A stretch of 56,013 nucleotides of DNA from Halomonas sp. SpR1. Its GTDB lineage: Bacteria; Pseudomonadota; Gammaproteobacteria; Pseudomonadales; Halomonadaceae. The DNA is taken from NCBI RefSeq assembly GCF_031010175.1, contig NZ_JAUAMB010000036.1, forward strand, positions 1-56,013, read 5' to 3'. A program made the position numbers and the translations under genes. This document shows positions 34,805 through 44,900 of this stretch, piece after piece. Each line of letters starts with the position of its first letter. Position 1 is the stretch's first letter. The notes under the pieces are model-generated. The model made no database searches. It was not told the DNA's origin and saw only the letters and a program-made list of their open reading frames with translations.

Positions 34805-37792
34805 CTAATTATTAGGGGCTGGGGAGCGGTTTGCTTCACGCCAACGGTCAAACCAGCGGCGAGGTTGAATAACCCGCAAGCTTGGCTCGCTGTCGTTAAG
34901 CTCTACCCCTAATCCAAGCACGCCAAGGCGGGCATAGAGCGCCCCGTTTGCGCTGCGGTCTGCCAGGGTGAGATCGGAAAGCATGCGCAGTGGGCCGCCC
35001 GTTAGCGTCAAGTCTTGCAAGCTAATCTGCTCGCCGTTGATCTCAAGCTGCGCCGTACCCTCTATATCGTGAACATTCAGCAGCCGCCCGAGCCAGTCGC
35101 TATCCCTGGCACGGGCCAGAAACAGCCGGGCCAGTAAACCCGTATCGCGCATCTCAAGGCGGAGCTGGCTGGCGAGGCGAATGGGGTCTTCCCACGCCAG
35201 CTGTGCCTCCAACATGGAAAGCGTTACCCACCAGCCGGCATCCGACGAACCGCTTTCACTCTGGCGATTAACGTTCTCCAGGCGTAGAAAGGAGTCATCG
35301 GCGGTAAAACGACGAGACGCCAGGTCGCCGTCGGTTAGCTGTAGATAGAGGTGCAAATCGCCTCGCAGGCGCTGGTCTAACAGCGACATATCGGCACCAA
35401 AGGCACGTAGTGTTATTTCGCCCTGGGCGTTTAACCCTTCCAGCAGCCACTCGCTGGCCAGGCTGGCTTGTCCGCCTTGCAGTGTGATGCCTGCCCCTTC
35501 GGGTAGGTAGCGGTTGTAACGGGTGAAGTCGGGCACCTCGGTAATCGGCATCGCTATGCGGGTAGTAAAGTGTTCAGGCTGGGGCGATGCCAGCACATCG
35601 CTAAAGCGTTCCGTTTGCGTGGTGAGGGCAAAATGGCGGCCTTCCAGGTGAGGGCGGTCGTCCCCATGGCGGCTGAGCGAAAAGCGCGGAATGCCCAGCG
35701 AGAGCTGGGCCTGCTCGGGGCTATCCAGTTGGGCGGTAAGTTCACCACGCCCGGTGGCGAGATAGTCTAAAAATGAGACCTCTAGCTGGTCAGCGTTAAC
35801 TCTAAGCCGGGTGGGGGCCATCAAGCGGTTATCGCGAAAGGCACCCTGGGCGAAGAGTTGGCCTTCGCCCGCAATCGTCAAGCCATGCGCATCAGGCAGG
35901 AAGGCATTTAAAAAGCCCAGTTGTTGCACGCTTCCTTCCAGCGAAAACTGCCCGCTCGGTGCGTTACCACGGCGTTGAAAACGACCGTCGGTTAATACCA
36001 GCACACTCGCTAGGCGCTCGCTCGGCTGGTCAACGTCGGCTACTTGCCAATTCAGTCGGGTACCGCTGATATTAAGGGTTGAGCCATCCATTGCCGCCTG
36101 CCGAATAGGCAGAAAAAGCTGCATATCACTGGTTAGCGTGCCGACTTGCTCGCCGTGCTGCCAGCGAGTGGTAAGCCGCTCTCCGGCTAAATTCACCTCG
36201 CCACTGAGTTGCTCGGCGGTGATGTCGAGCTGACCATGGCTCGCGGCTTGCCCGCTAAGCAGTTGCAGCGGTGCTGGGTCAGGCAAAATGGCGCCTAGGT
36301 AGGTTTGCAACACATTAATGTTAGGCAGGCGTGCGGATTGCCAATGCAGCGTTGCCGATGCCTCTTCACGCGCTTTTTGCGGATTGGTGGCGGCTATGTT
36401 GATTTCGGCTTCGTCAAGCAACAGCCGCGCTTGGTGGTGCAGCGTGGCGTCGGCAAAGCTAAGCGTTGCCTCTATGAGATCCTGCGGCGTCAGTTGGGCA
36501 TTAAGTGAGCCGCTGCCGTGAGCGATGAAGCCAAGTGTATCAGCTGCCAGTTCTGGTGCTTGAATCGTCAACTTGGCATCATAGGGGCGTGAATCGCGAA
36601 TGCTGGCATGGGCCTGAATTTGGCCATGACCGGAAAGGTGGATGTTACCTTCTTTGCTAACTGGGCTAACGGGAGACCCCGTGCCGGGCTCTTCGTTATC
36701 AAGAGCGAGGAAGCGATCAAGCATATTCAGGCGCGTGATATCGCCCTGTAATGCGAGTGTCGCGGCCGTCGGTAGGTCAAGCTGATCCAGGCGCTGGTTG
36801 GAAATTTGGGACGCCAGATGAAGCTCGGTATTCTCGGCGTAAGGACGAGTGTCAGCGAGCGTTACATCGTTAAGCTGCGTCGAAAAATAGAGCTGATCAT
36901 TCTCAACTGCCAAACGAACCTGGCCTTTGCCGGTGGCTGTGTGGCGTGGTGGTGGATCGTCGGCGATTAGCCAGTTTGGCGTGTCAGTTGGCGCCCGTAA
37001 ACGCTGCTCATCAACGGTTAAACGCAGCAAGGGGGCTTCCAGGGTAATGTCGCTACCCTGTTGTAACTTGCCAGCGGTTAGTTCTAGTGTTCCCGTCAGC
37101 GCCCCGCGGCCCTCCAGGGTTAACCAGGGGAGGGCGTCTAGGTAGGGCATAAAGACATCCCAGGCATTCGCTTGGGCATCCAACTGAAGCTGTGCGGAGA
37201 GCGCTGCCAGTAGGTTGGGGTTCAGCTCGCCGCTGGTGGCGTTGACTGGGGTTATCGTTTTGAGCGTCGCATCAGCGTTAAGATTGATAGCGTGTACCAG
37301 GGTCGCTTGATCGCTTAGGCGAACTAAACGACCATTAGTGATGGCGAGGGAAACGTTAGGGATCGCGAGAGTGTCACGGCTCAGGGTGGTCTCCGCTACT
37401 TGCAGCTGGCCGTCAGCTTCAAGCGCGATGTCACCAACGGTCAGGCGGCGAATACCCTTTGCATCGAGTGCCTCGATATGCAGCTCGCCGCGCAGCAGGG
37501 CCAGCAGCGACAGGGAAAGGGTGGCGCGGTCGGCCTCTATGGCGATGGGCAGTGCTTCATCTTCACGAGCCAGATAGAGCCCCTCGACTTCCCAGCGGCC
37601 TGGGTGTCGGCTAGCCCCTTGCTCCCAGCGGATATCGATGCCCTCAAATTGTGAAATGCGCGCTGGCAACCACTGGCTATTAAGCAGCCAATAGCTGCCT
37701 ACCACCCAGATAAGGATGAGAAACAGTAGGCCAATTAATACCCTCAGCAGTAGGCGGGGTAGGCGATTTTTACGAGTGTTCGCGTCTGGCAT
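34805..37792 (-). CDS. Large AsmA-like membrane-anchored periplasmic protein
   Basis: 995 aa. A basic N-terminus (TRKNRLPRLLLRV) and one membrane helix (LIGLLFLILIWVVGSYWLL) precede a long periplasmic region rich in alternating short strands and repeated 'G-x-L-x-x-x-x-x-L' segments. This build is that of AsmA/YhdP/YdbH-type proteins, whose beta-groove is thought to carry lipids between the two membranes. No finer family can be assigned from sequence alone. It stands alone; its start region faces the DUF3581 gene divergently. Confidence 0.7.
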   Translation of the reverse strand: MPDANTRKNRLPRLLLRVLIGLLFLILIWVVGSYWLLNSQWLPARISQFEGIDIRWEQGASRHPGRWEVEGLYLAREDEALPIAIEADRATLSLSLLALLRGELHIEALDAKGIRRLTVGDIALEADGQLQVAETTLSRDTLAIPNVSLAITNGRLVRLSDQATLVHAINLNADATLKTITPVNATSGELNPNLLAALSAQLQLDAQANAWDVFMPYLDALPWLTLEGRGALTGTLELTAGKLQQGSDITLEAPLLRLTVDEQRLRAPTDTPNWLIADDPPPRHTATGKGQVRLAVENDQLYFSTQLNDVTLADTRPYAENTELHLASQISNQRLDQLDLPTAATLALQGDITRLNMLDRFLALDNEEPGTGSPVSPVSKEGNIHLSGHGQIQAHASIRDSRPYDAKLTIQAPELAADTLGFIAHGSGSLNAQLTPQDLIEATLSFADATLHHQARLLLDEAEINIAATNPQKAREEASATLHWQSARLPNINVLQTYLGAILPDPAPLQLLSGQAASHGQLDITAEQLSGEVNLAGERLTTRWQHGEQVGTLTSDMQLFLPIRQAAMDGSTLNISGTRLNWQVADVDQPSERLASVLVLTDGRFQRRGNAPSGQFSLEGSVQQLGFLNAFLPDAHGLTIAGEGQLFAQGAFRDNRLMAPTRLRVNADQLEVSFLDYLATGRGELTAQLDSPEQAQLSLGIPRFSLSRHGDDRPHLEGRHFALTTQTERFSDVLASPQPEHFTTRIAMPITEVPDFTRYNRYLPEGAGITLQGGQASLASEWLLEGLNAQGEITLRAFGADMSLLDQRLRGDLHLYLQLTDGDLASRRFTADDSFLRLENVNRQSESGSSDAGWWVTLSMLEAQLAWEDPIRLASQLRLEMRDTGLLARLFLARARDSDWLGRLLNVHDIEGTAQLEINGEQISLQDLTLTGGPLRMLSDLTLADRSANGALYARLGVLGLGVELNDSEPSLRVIQPRRWFDRWREANRSPAPNN

Positions 37793-37901
37793 AGTGGCTT
37801 CCCTAGCAGATAACTCCTGTCGGGGCGTGTTTTATGGCATTATGCGCGGCGTTGGGCAGTGATGGGTTTTCGATTTCAACGCTAGGCAGGCAACAAACGC
37901 C

Positions 37902-38609
37902 ATGTTCAAGGATTTTTACGCGCAGCGCGGAGAGTATGTAGTGATCTCTGCAGAGCAGGCCAGCCGCTTCGCCAAAGGCGTGGCGGGTGACTACAACCCT
38001 ATTCATAACCCGGATGCACGGCGCTTTTGTGTGCCCGGTGATCTACTGTTTGTACTGATACTCACAAAGTTTGGGTTGTCGCGGCAAATGGAATTTCGTT
38101 TCACCAACATGGTGGGCGCTGACACGCCGCTAAAGTTTAGCGAAGCAGACGACGGCACTCTTCACATCTGCGATGAGAGCGGTAAATGTTACTTGCAGGT
38201 GGTGCGTAGTGGCGACATTACCCACGACCCTGCGGTAGTGGAAGCCTTTGCGCGTTGCTATGTGGCGTTTTCAGGCAAGAATTTTCCACACTATCTCAAG
38301 CCACTGATGGAAGAGCACGGGGTCATGTTTAACCCTAAACGCCCATTGGTGATCTACGATAGCATGGGGTTTTCACTCGAGCGTTTGGATGGCTTTTCGC
38401 CTGGTTTGACGCTGAACCACTCTTCGCTAGAGGTTCACGGTAAACGCGCCGATGCGCTGCTGGAGTTCTCAATTGAATCCGCAGGGGAAGCGGTGGGCGT
38501 TGGATCTAAGAAGCTGGTAGTTAGCGGGCTCTGCGACTACGACGCCGATGAAATGGCCGCTATTGTCGAAGAGTTTTATCGTCTCAAGGCTGCTTACGAG
38601 TCGGCCTAG
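37902..38609 (+). CDS. DUF3581 family protein
   Basis: 235 aa, family length. FARFAKG-like opening (SAEQASRFAKGVAGDYNPIHNPDARRFCVPGDLLF) resembles the hydratase (MaoC/hot-dog) motif D-x-NPIH. DUF3581 is common in gammaproteobacteria and has no known role. Acyl-binding or hydratase-like chemistry is a guess from the DYNPIH segment. Convergent with the transglutaminase gene, 17 nt apart. Confidence 0.85.
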   Translation: MFKDFYAQRGEYVVISAEQASRFAKGVAGDYNPIHNPDARRFCVPGDLLFVLILTKFGLSRQMEFRFTNMVGADTPLKFSEADDGTLHICDESGKCYLQVVRSGDITHDPAVVEAFARCYVAFSGKNFPHYLKPLMEEHGVMFNPKRPLVIYDSMGFSLERLDGFSPGLTLNHSSLEVHGKRADALLEFSIESAGEAVGVGSKKLVVSGLCDYDADEMAAIVEEFYRLKAAYESA

Positions 38610-38626
38610 TGTCCAGTGGGCAAGCA

Positions 38627-39493
38627 TCAACCTGCCAATGGCATCACATCGACCTCGACTTCAAGGCGGTGCTCGCCGCCGCCGTTCATAACGCCTTTAA
38701 GCGGGGCGACATCAGCGTAATCCCGCCCCCAGGCCAACACCGGATGCTGCTCGCCAGCCACGGTTCCGTTGGTGGGGTCAAGGGCCAGCCAGCCCAATTC
38801 GGGAATCCAGGTTGCCAGCCAGGCATGGGAAGCATCTGCGCCTATTAGGCGTGGCTGCCCAGGCGGTGGCTGGGTTTCCAGGTAGCCGCTGACATAACGA
38901 GCGGCGAGACCCACTGAGCGCAATGCGCCAATCGCCAGATGGGCGAAGTCCTGACACACGCCGCGCCGGTTGGCGAGCACCTCGCTCAGCGGTGTCGCCA
39001 GTGTGGTAAAGCTAGGGTCATACTCAAAGGTTTGATGAATAAGCGCATTAAGCGCGAGCGCTGCCTCCACTATTGGCCTGCCTGGGGTGAAGCAACTGTG
39101 AGCAAAGGTCACTAATTCATCGTTACGGCGAATAAACGGGGAGTCGAGCCGGTAGAGCTGAAGGTCAAAGCTATTGGTCTGACTAAGTTGCTGAGCAACG
39201 TTTTCCCACGCTGAGGAAGCATGCGGCAACGCTGATAAGGGTTGCGTGCTTAGTGGCGTGATCACTGTGACATCCAGCGTCTTATGAACCTCCTCCATGG
39301 CGAAATAGAGCACTCGATTGCCAAATACGTCGCGGCGCTCCATCTGCACCTGGGGTGCGGGGCTGATCTGCAGCTCTGAAGCGCCACACTGCTGGTGTGG
39401 CGTTTTACGCGGTAGCATCCTCGCTTCGCTATGGCACAGTGTCACTGGGGCGCTGTAGTGGTAGCGGGTGGTATGGCGCAGCGTGTAGTTCAT
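38627..39493 (-). CDS. Transglutaminase-like protein (ATP-grasp/alpha-E cluster)
   Basis: 288 aa. An N-terminal beta domain (YTLRHTTRYHYSAPVTLCHSEARMLPR) precedes a papain-like transglutaminase core with Cys in RRGVCQDFAHLAIGALRSVGL, His in ADASHAWLATWIP and Asp in LALDPTNG. Such bacterial proteins are probably peptidases, amidases or amide-forming enzymes. It is last in the minus-strand operon and overlaps the ATP-grasp/alpha-E fusion gene by 4 nt, so translation is coupled. The substrate is likely the product of the adjacent amidoligase, which is inference. Confidence 0.9.
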   Translation of the reverse strand: MNYTLRHTTRYHYSAPVTLCHSEARMLPRKTPHQQCGASELQISPAPQVQMERRDVFGNRVLYFAMEEVHKTLDVTVITPLSTQPLSALPHASSAWENVAQQLSQTNSFDLQLYRLDSPFIRRNDELVTFAHSCFTPGRPIVEAALALNALIHQTFEYDPSFTTLATPLSEVLANRRGVCQDFAHLAIGALRSVGLAARYVSGYLETQPPPGQPRLIGADASHAWLATWIPELGWLALDPTNGTVAGEQHPVLAWGRDYADVAPLKGVMNGGGEHRLEVEVDVMPLAG

Positions 39494-41916
39494 GCATCGA
39501 GCTCCATGCTGACTAACTGGCGCGGCCGCTCCACGTGGCTGAAATGGCTCTGGCTAATGGCTTCACAAAGCGCGCTCAAGGGTTCAATCAGGGCATCCAG
39601 CAGTTGCGCCAGGGCCTCTTGCGCCTCCGGCGTCTCGGCCAAGTGGCTTAAGCGATCAATATCGGCCAGGTGCAGCGCCGCATTGGCTTGAATCAATAGC
39701 CGTCGCTCAGCGTTGCGGTAGGGCGAGGCGCTACCGGGCAGGCGATCCATCTGGCGCTCAATGCGTTTGAGCATATAACCCACCGAGCGTGGGTTGGTTT
39801 CATCGAACAGCAGTAGGTCGAGGATCGCCGCTGGATGAAGCTCGCTGCGATAGCGACGCCGGTAGGCGGTAAAGTTATCGGTAGTGGCGAGCACAACTTC
39901 CCAAAGCGCTAACCCCGGCGTGTGGGGCGCATCGAGGGTGAGCTTAAGCAGCGAGAGCAGCCCCAGCACGCGATCCAAAAAACGGCCGATATCCATAAAC
40001 CGCCAGCCGTAGTGGTGGGGCATGGTTTCGTTGCACAGCCCGAAGAAGGCGGCTAACTGGGCAGACAGCCCTTCGCAGGCGCGCCTTGCAGCGCTGGCCC
40101 CTAAACTGGGATTAAAGGTGGCTATGCGCTGACGCAACTGGTGCACTACCCGCCAGGAGTCGTCGCCTAAGTGGTCGCGCACGCTGCGCGCATTGCGCAT
40201 TAGCTGGGCAAACAGCGGCTGCAGTGCTTGGGGATCCACATCATCAAATTGGGCCAGCAGTGCGGCGCGCTTGAGCTCAAAGCCAATCAGGGGCGCCTGA
40301 AGCCGCTGCTCGTCCTCTTCGTTTAGTGTAGTGATATCCAGCGCTAGCAGCAGTTCATCGAGTAGCTGGTCGGCGATTTCATCCTGGTCGTACTCCATCA
40401 GCCTGAGCAGCGCTTCACGCAGCAGGCGCGCGCGGGTATCTAAGCGCTCGCCGTAGCGGCCTAACCAAAATAGACTTTCGGCTACCCGGCTGGGGAGGTC
40501 AGTGCCGTCACGGGTGGCCACCACCGGGCCGCGGGCCTGGCGCAGCTGGCTAACATGAGGCTGTGGAGAGGCGGCGGTAACCCACACATCTTTGACGATA
40601 GTGCTGCTCATGGATGGCAAACCCGGTTCTCCCACCCAGGCTAAACCGCCGGGCATCACTTGGTACTCACTTGCTTCACTATTTTTGGCTTTAGCGTTGC
40701 TGTGGATGGCGCTGGCTGGCGTGCGGGTTATAAAGCAGCGTAGGTTTAGCGTGGTGGGCTCTAGCCGCTGTAGGTGGCTATCAAAAACCGGTGCGGTAGC
40801 GGACACCGTCGTGGTATCGGCGTTGGGCAACAGCAGGGTTTCACCCAGCAGGTGTTCGCACAGCATCGGTAAGTAATCGGCTAATACGGGGGCTTCCAAA
40901 ATGCCCACCCCCAAGGCGTTGGATAGCGCCACGCCGCCTGCGCGCATGGCTTGCAATAGCCCCGGTACGCCAAGCTGTGAATCACCGCGCAGTTCCAGTG
41001 GGTCGCAGTAAGCATCGTCGCAGTGGCGCAGCACCACATCCACCGGCTGTAAGCCGCCTAGCGTGCGCAGCCATACCTGGGTATCGCGCACGACTAAATC
41101 CTGGCCTTCTACCAGCGCAATATTGAGATAGTTGGCCAGGTAGGCGTGCTCAAAATAGCGTGGGCTCCCTGGCCCCGGCGTCAATAGGATAAGCGTGGGG
41201 TTGTCGCGATGCTGGTAGGCCATGGCGATCAGAGTACGGTGGTGCAGGTCTAGAAATCCCGCTAGCCGCTTTAACGGTGCATTGCGGTACATATCCGGCA
41301 GGGCGCGGGCCATCAGTATGCGGTTTTCAAGCGCAAAACCGGTACCTGACGGCGCCTGTAAGCGATCTGCCATCACCCGCCACTGGCCTTTTGTATCCAG
41401 AATGACATCCACACCGTGGAAGTTGATCGCTGCGCGGTCATTGGGTAGTGACTGGTGGCAAGGCAACAGCAAGTGCGGTGATGCAAGTAACGCTTGGCTT
41501 GGTAATAGCCCCGCTTCAAAGAGCGTTTTGGGCCCATAAATATCAGCATAAAGGGCACTCAACAGGCGACTGCGCTGGATTAGCCCCACTTCCAATGTCT
41601 GCCACTGAACTTCATCAATCACCCAGGGCAATGGGTCAAGCCGCCACGAACGCCCCTGGGTGTCATCGTGCATATTAAAAATCACGCCGTTCTCAGCCAG
41701 CAGACGCTGTATTTCTTCATGCTGCTGCAAGCGTCCTGTAGGGCCCAGGCCCTCCAATGAGCCGAGTAAGCTCTGCCAACCGGGGCGCAACTGCCCCTGA
41801 CCATCGAGCATGGAGTCAAACGTGCCGGGCTGTCCCTTGCCTAGCTGATGTAAGTAATCCTCAACGAGCCCGTTAGCCACGGGCGCGAGAAGGGAGGGAG
41901 AGACAGGGGCCGTCAT
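39490..41916 (-). CDS. Fused circularly permuted ATP-grasp / alpha-E protein with internal deletion
   Basis: 808 aa. Residues about 1-480 are a circularly permuted ATP-grasp domain (DUF404/DUF407 type: NGVIFNMHDDTQGRSW, SPRYFEHAYLANYLNIALVEGQDLVV, DVVLRHCDDAYCDPLELR). About 490-808 is an alpha-E (DUF403) domain starting SRVAESLFWLGRYGERLDTRARLL. Compared with the stand-alone ATP-grasp at 45715-47196, about 62 residues between LLPN and the A/STAP segment are missing, including the VVKPANESGGYG nucleotide-binding lysine stretch. The frame is intact. The protein may therefore be catalytically impaired or need its paralogue. Confidence 0.88.
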   Translation of the reverse strand: MTAPVSPSLLAPVANGLVEDYLHQLGKGQPGTFDSMLDGQGQLRPGWQSLLGSLEGLGPTGRLQQHEEIQRLLAENGVIFNMHDDTQGRSWRLDPLPWVIDEVQWQTLEVGLIQRSRLLSALYADIYGPKTLFEAGLLPSQALLASPHLLLPCHQSLPNDRAAINFHGVDVILDTKGQWRVMADRLQAPSGTGFALENRILMARALPDMYRNAPLKRLAGFLDLHHRTLIAMAYQHRDNPTLILLTPGPGSPRYFEHAYLANYLNIALVEGQDLVVRDTQVWLRTLGGLQPVDVVLRHCDDAYCDPLELRGDSQLGVPGLLQAMRAGGVALSNALGVGILEAPVLADYLPMLCEHLLGETLLLPNADTTTVSATAPVFDSHLQRLEPTTLNLRCFITRTPASAIHSNAKAKNSEASEYQVMPGGLAWVGEPGLPSMSSTIVKDVWVTAASPQPHVSQLRQARGPVVATRDGTDLPSRVAESLFWLGRYGERLDTRARLLREALLRLMEYDQDEIADQLLDELLLALDITTLNEEDEQRLQAPLIGFELKRAALLAQFDDVDPQALQPLFAQLMRNARSVRDHLGDDSWRVVHQLRQRIATFNPSLGASAARRACEGLSAQLAAFFGLCNETMPHHYGWRFMDIGRFLDRVLGLLSLLKLTLDAPHTPGLALWEVVLATTDNFTAYRRRYRSELHPAAILDLLLFDETNPRSVGYMLKRIERQMDRLPGSASPYRNAERRLLIQANAALHLADIDRLSHLAETPEAQEALAQLLDALIEPLSALCEAISQSHFSHVERPRQLVSMELDA

Positions 41917-41998
41917 TATCCTTGTAATCCTGAGAGGTAAGAGGCGGATTATCCTGTACTGGGCGCTAAGAGAAAAGCGTTAGCTTTGTTAAAAAACA

Positions 41999-44900
41999 TT
42001 AACTGGGCGTCCAACGCAGGTCGAGGGTTTGCGGCAGTTCCAGACTGGGGGTTTCCAGTTTGGGCACCTGATGACCGTGGCGATGGCCGCTGTCACTAAA
42101 ACGCCCCAGGCGGCGCGCTTCGGCTTCAAACGCATTGACCGGGAAGGTGTCGAAATTACGCCCTGTGGGGTGCACCACGTAGTAGGTACAGCCCGCCACT
42201 GAGCGTTGGTTCCAGGTGTCGATGACATCAAACACCAGCGGTGCGTGAATGGGAATTTGCGGATGCAGCGCAGAAGGTGGCTGCCAAGCGCGATAGCGCA
42301 CCCCGGCCACCGCTTCGCCGTTTCTGCCGGTGGCAGAAAGGGGTACCCGACGACCGTTGCAGGTCACCACATATCGGTCGCCGCTCATGCCGCTGACTTT
42401 GACTTCCAGGCGCTCAACCGACGAATCGACGTAGCGGGCGGTGCCGCCAGCGGAGGCCTCTTCACCCAACACATGCCAGGGCTCGATAGCCTGGCGCAGC
42501 TCGATATCCAGCATCGGGGTGTGCAAGCGACCATGCAGCGGGAAGCGGAACTCCAGGAAGGGGGCGAACCATTCCAGGTCAAAATCGAAGCCGTGTTGGC
42601 GCAAGTCACTTAACACATCGTCAAGGTCATGCCAAAGGTAGTGGGGCAGCATCCAGCGATCCTGTAACGCGCTGCCCCAACGCACTGGCTTGGCCCGGTA
42701 GGGCGTTTTCCAGCAGCGTGCAACAAGGGCGCGGATCAACAGCATCTGCATCAACCCCATGCGGGCGTGGGGCGGCATCTCAAAGCCGCGTAGTTCCAGC
42801 AACCCTAGTCGTCCGCTGTCGCTATCTGGCGAGTAGAGTTTGTCGATACAGAATTCGGCGCGGTGGGTATTGCCGGTCAAGTCGGTTAGCAGGTGGCGCA
42901 GTAAGCGATCCACCAGCCAGGGCTGTACCACCTCGCCCTCGGGCATTTGCTGCAGGGCAATCTCCAGCTCATAGAGCGCTTCATGGCGCGCCTCATCCAC
43001 CCGTGGGGCTTGGCTGGTGGGGCCAATAAACAGACCTGAAAACAGGTAAGAGAGGCTGGGGTGGTGCTGCCAGTAGGTGACTAAGCTGGCGAGCAGATCC
43101 GGACGGCGCAAAAACGGCGAGTCCTCAGGCGTCAAGCCGCCAAGGGTGACATGGTTACCACCGCCGGTGCCGGTGTGGCGGCCGTCGAGCATAAATTTTT
43201 CGGTGCCCAGACGGGTTTCCCGGGCCTCGGCATACAGCCGTTCGGTTTGTGCCACCAGGGTTTGCCAACTGGCGGCGGGCATAATGTTCACTTCGATCAC
43301 GCCCGGGTCGGGGGTGATCATAAAGTTTTCCAGGCGAGGGTCACGAGGGGGCGAATAACCCTCCACCATCACCGGGCAAGCGAGCTCCTTGGCGCACTCC
43401 TCAACGGTGCTTAGCAGGTCTAGGTAGTGTTCTAAGTGGGTCAGCGGCGGCAGGAAAATATGCAGGCGACCATCCCGTGGCTCCACACATAGGCTGGTGT
43501 GAATAACACCACTTTCAGTGTCGATTTCTGCTCGCGGCTGCTGCTGAACCGCTTCGCCCTCAGGGTGAGAGGGGCTTGGGTGGCTGGTTCGGCCCAAGCG
43601 TTCGGCATCGCTGAGGTGGTGCTGTTCGGCGTTGCGACGAGCAACTTCACCGTGGATATCGCCCAATTCAGGGCGGGGCGCGAACAACGATTCCGGTTGG
43701 GGCTGCTCCTCTGGGTCAGCCCACGGCAGTGCCGAAAGCGGTAAGCGCAGCCCCATGGGCGAGTCGCCGGGCACCAGGAACAGGTGTTCACGCTTGAGCG
43801 GCCAACGGCCGCTTTCCCAGCGGTGGGCCTGGCTGATGGAGTGGCGCAGTGGCAAGGCGTAGCCCACGACTTCATCCAGGCCTTGTTCCAATAAACGGGC
43901 TAGCCGATGACGCTCGGCGTCATCTTTGAGATTGGCTTCCCGTGGGTCAACAGTGACCGGCAATGACTGCTCTTTCCAAAGGTAGTAGTAGGCATCCTCG
44001 AACGCCGGTATCCAGTAGCGTTCGGCCACGCCCAAGCGTTCGCTAAGGGCCTTGGTGAAGCGTTGTGCCATGGCACTGTCGACGTCTATCTCGGGCGCAC
44101 CTTCCATGCAGGCCAGCCATTTTGGATCTCGCCATAGCGGTACGCCGTCTTTACGCCAGTAGCAGGCCAGTGCCCAGCGGGGCAGTGGTTCGCCGGGGTA
44201 CCACTTGCCTTGCTGCTGTTGAATAGCGCTGCCGGGCGCATAAGCGGCTTGTAGCCGCGTCAGCAGTGCCTCGGCGCGTTCGCGCTTGTGCTCGCCCAAT
44301 GCTTCGGTATTCCACTGCGGGCTCTCCATATCGTCGACCGATACAAAGGTGGGTTCGCCCCCCATGGTTAGGCGCACATCTTCGTGCAGCAGCTCGGCAT
44401 CCACTGCGTCACCCAGCGCGCAGATACGCTGCCACTGCTCATCGCTATAGGGCTTGGTGACCCGCGGGTCTTCGTGGATGCGCTCCACTTCCATGGTGAC
44501 ATCGAAAGTGACTTCACACTTATCCGAAAACCCAGTAATCGCCGCCGCACTGCCGGTCGTCGGGGTGGCGGCGAGGGGTATGTGGCCTTCGCCGGCGAAC
44601 AGCCCTGAAGTGGGGTCGAGACCTACCCAGCCAGCGCCGGGCAGGAAAACTTCTGTCCAGGCGTGCAGGTCGGTGAAGTCCACCTCGCTGCCGCTGGGGC
44701 CATCCAACGCTTTGACATCGGACTTGAGCTGAATGAGGTAGCCGGACACAAAACGTGCGGCGAGGCCCAGATGGCGGAAAATTTGCACCAGCAGCCAGGC
44801 GCTGTCGCGGCAGGAGCCGCTGGCGAACGTTAAGGTTTCTTCGCAGCTCTGTACACCGGGCTCCATGCGAACCAGATAACCAATATCCTCCTGCAGGCGT

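Noticed and set aside
42206..42613. 135-codon plus-strand frame inside the DUF2126 gene
   Set aside because: Antisense to a conserved domain; composition reflects the coding strand only.
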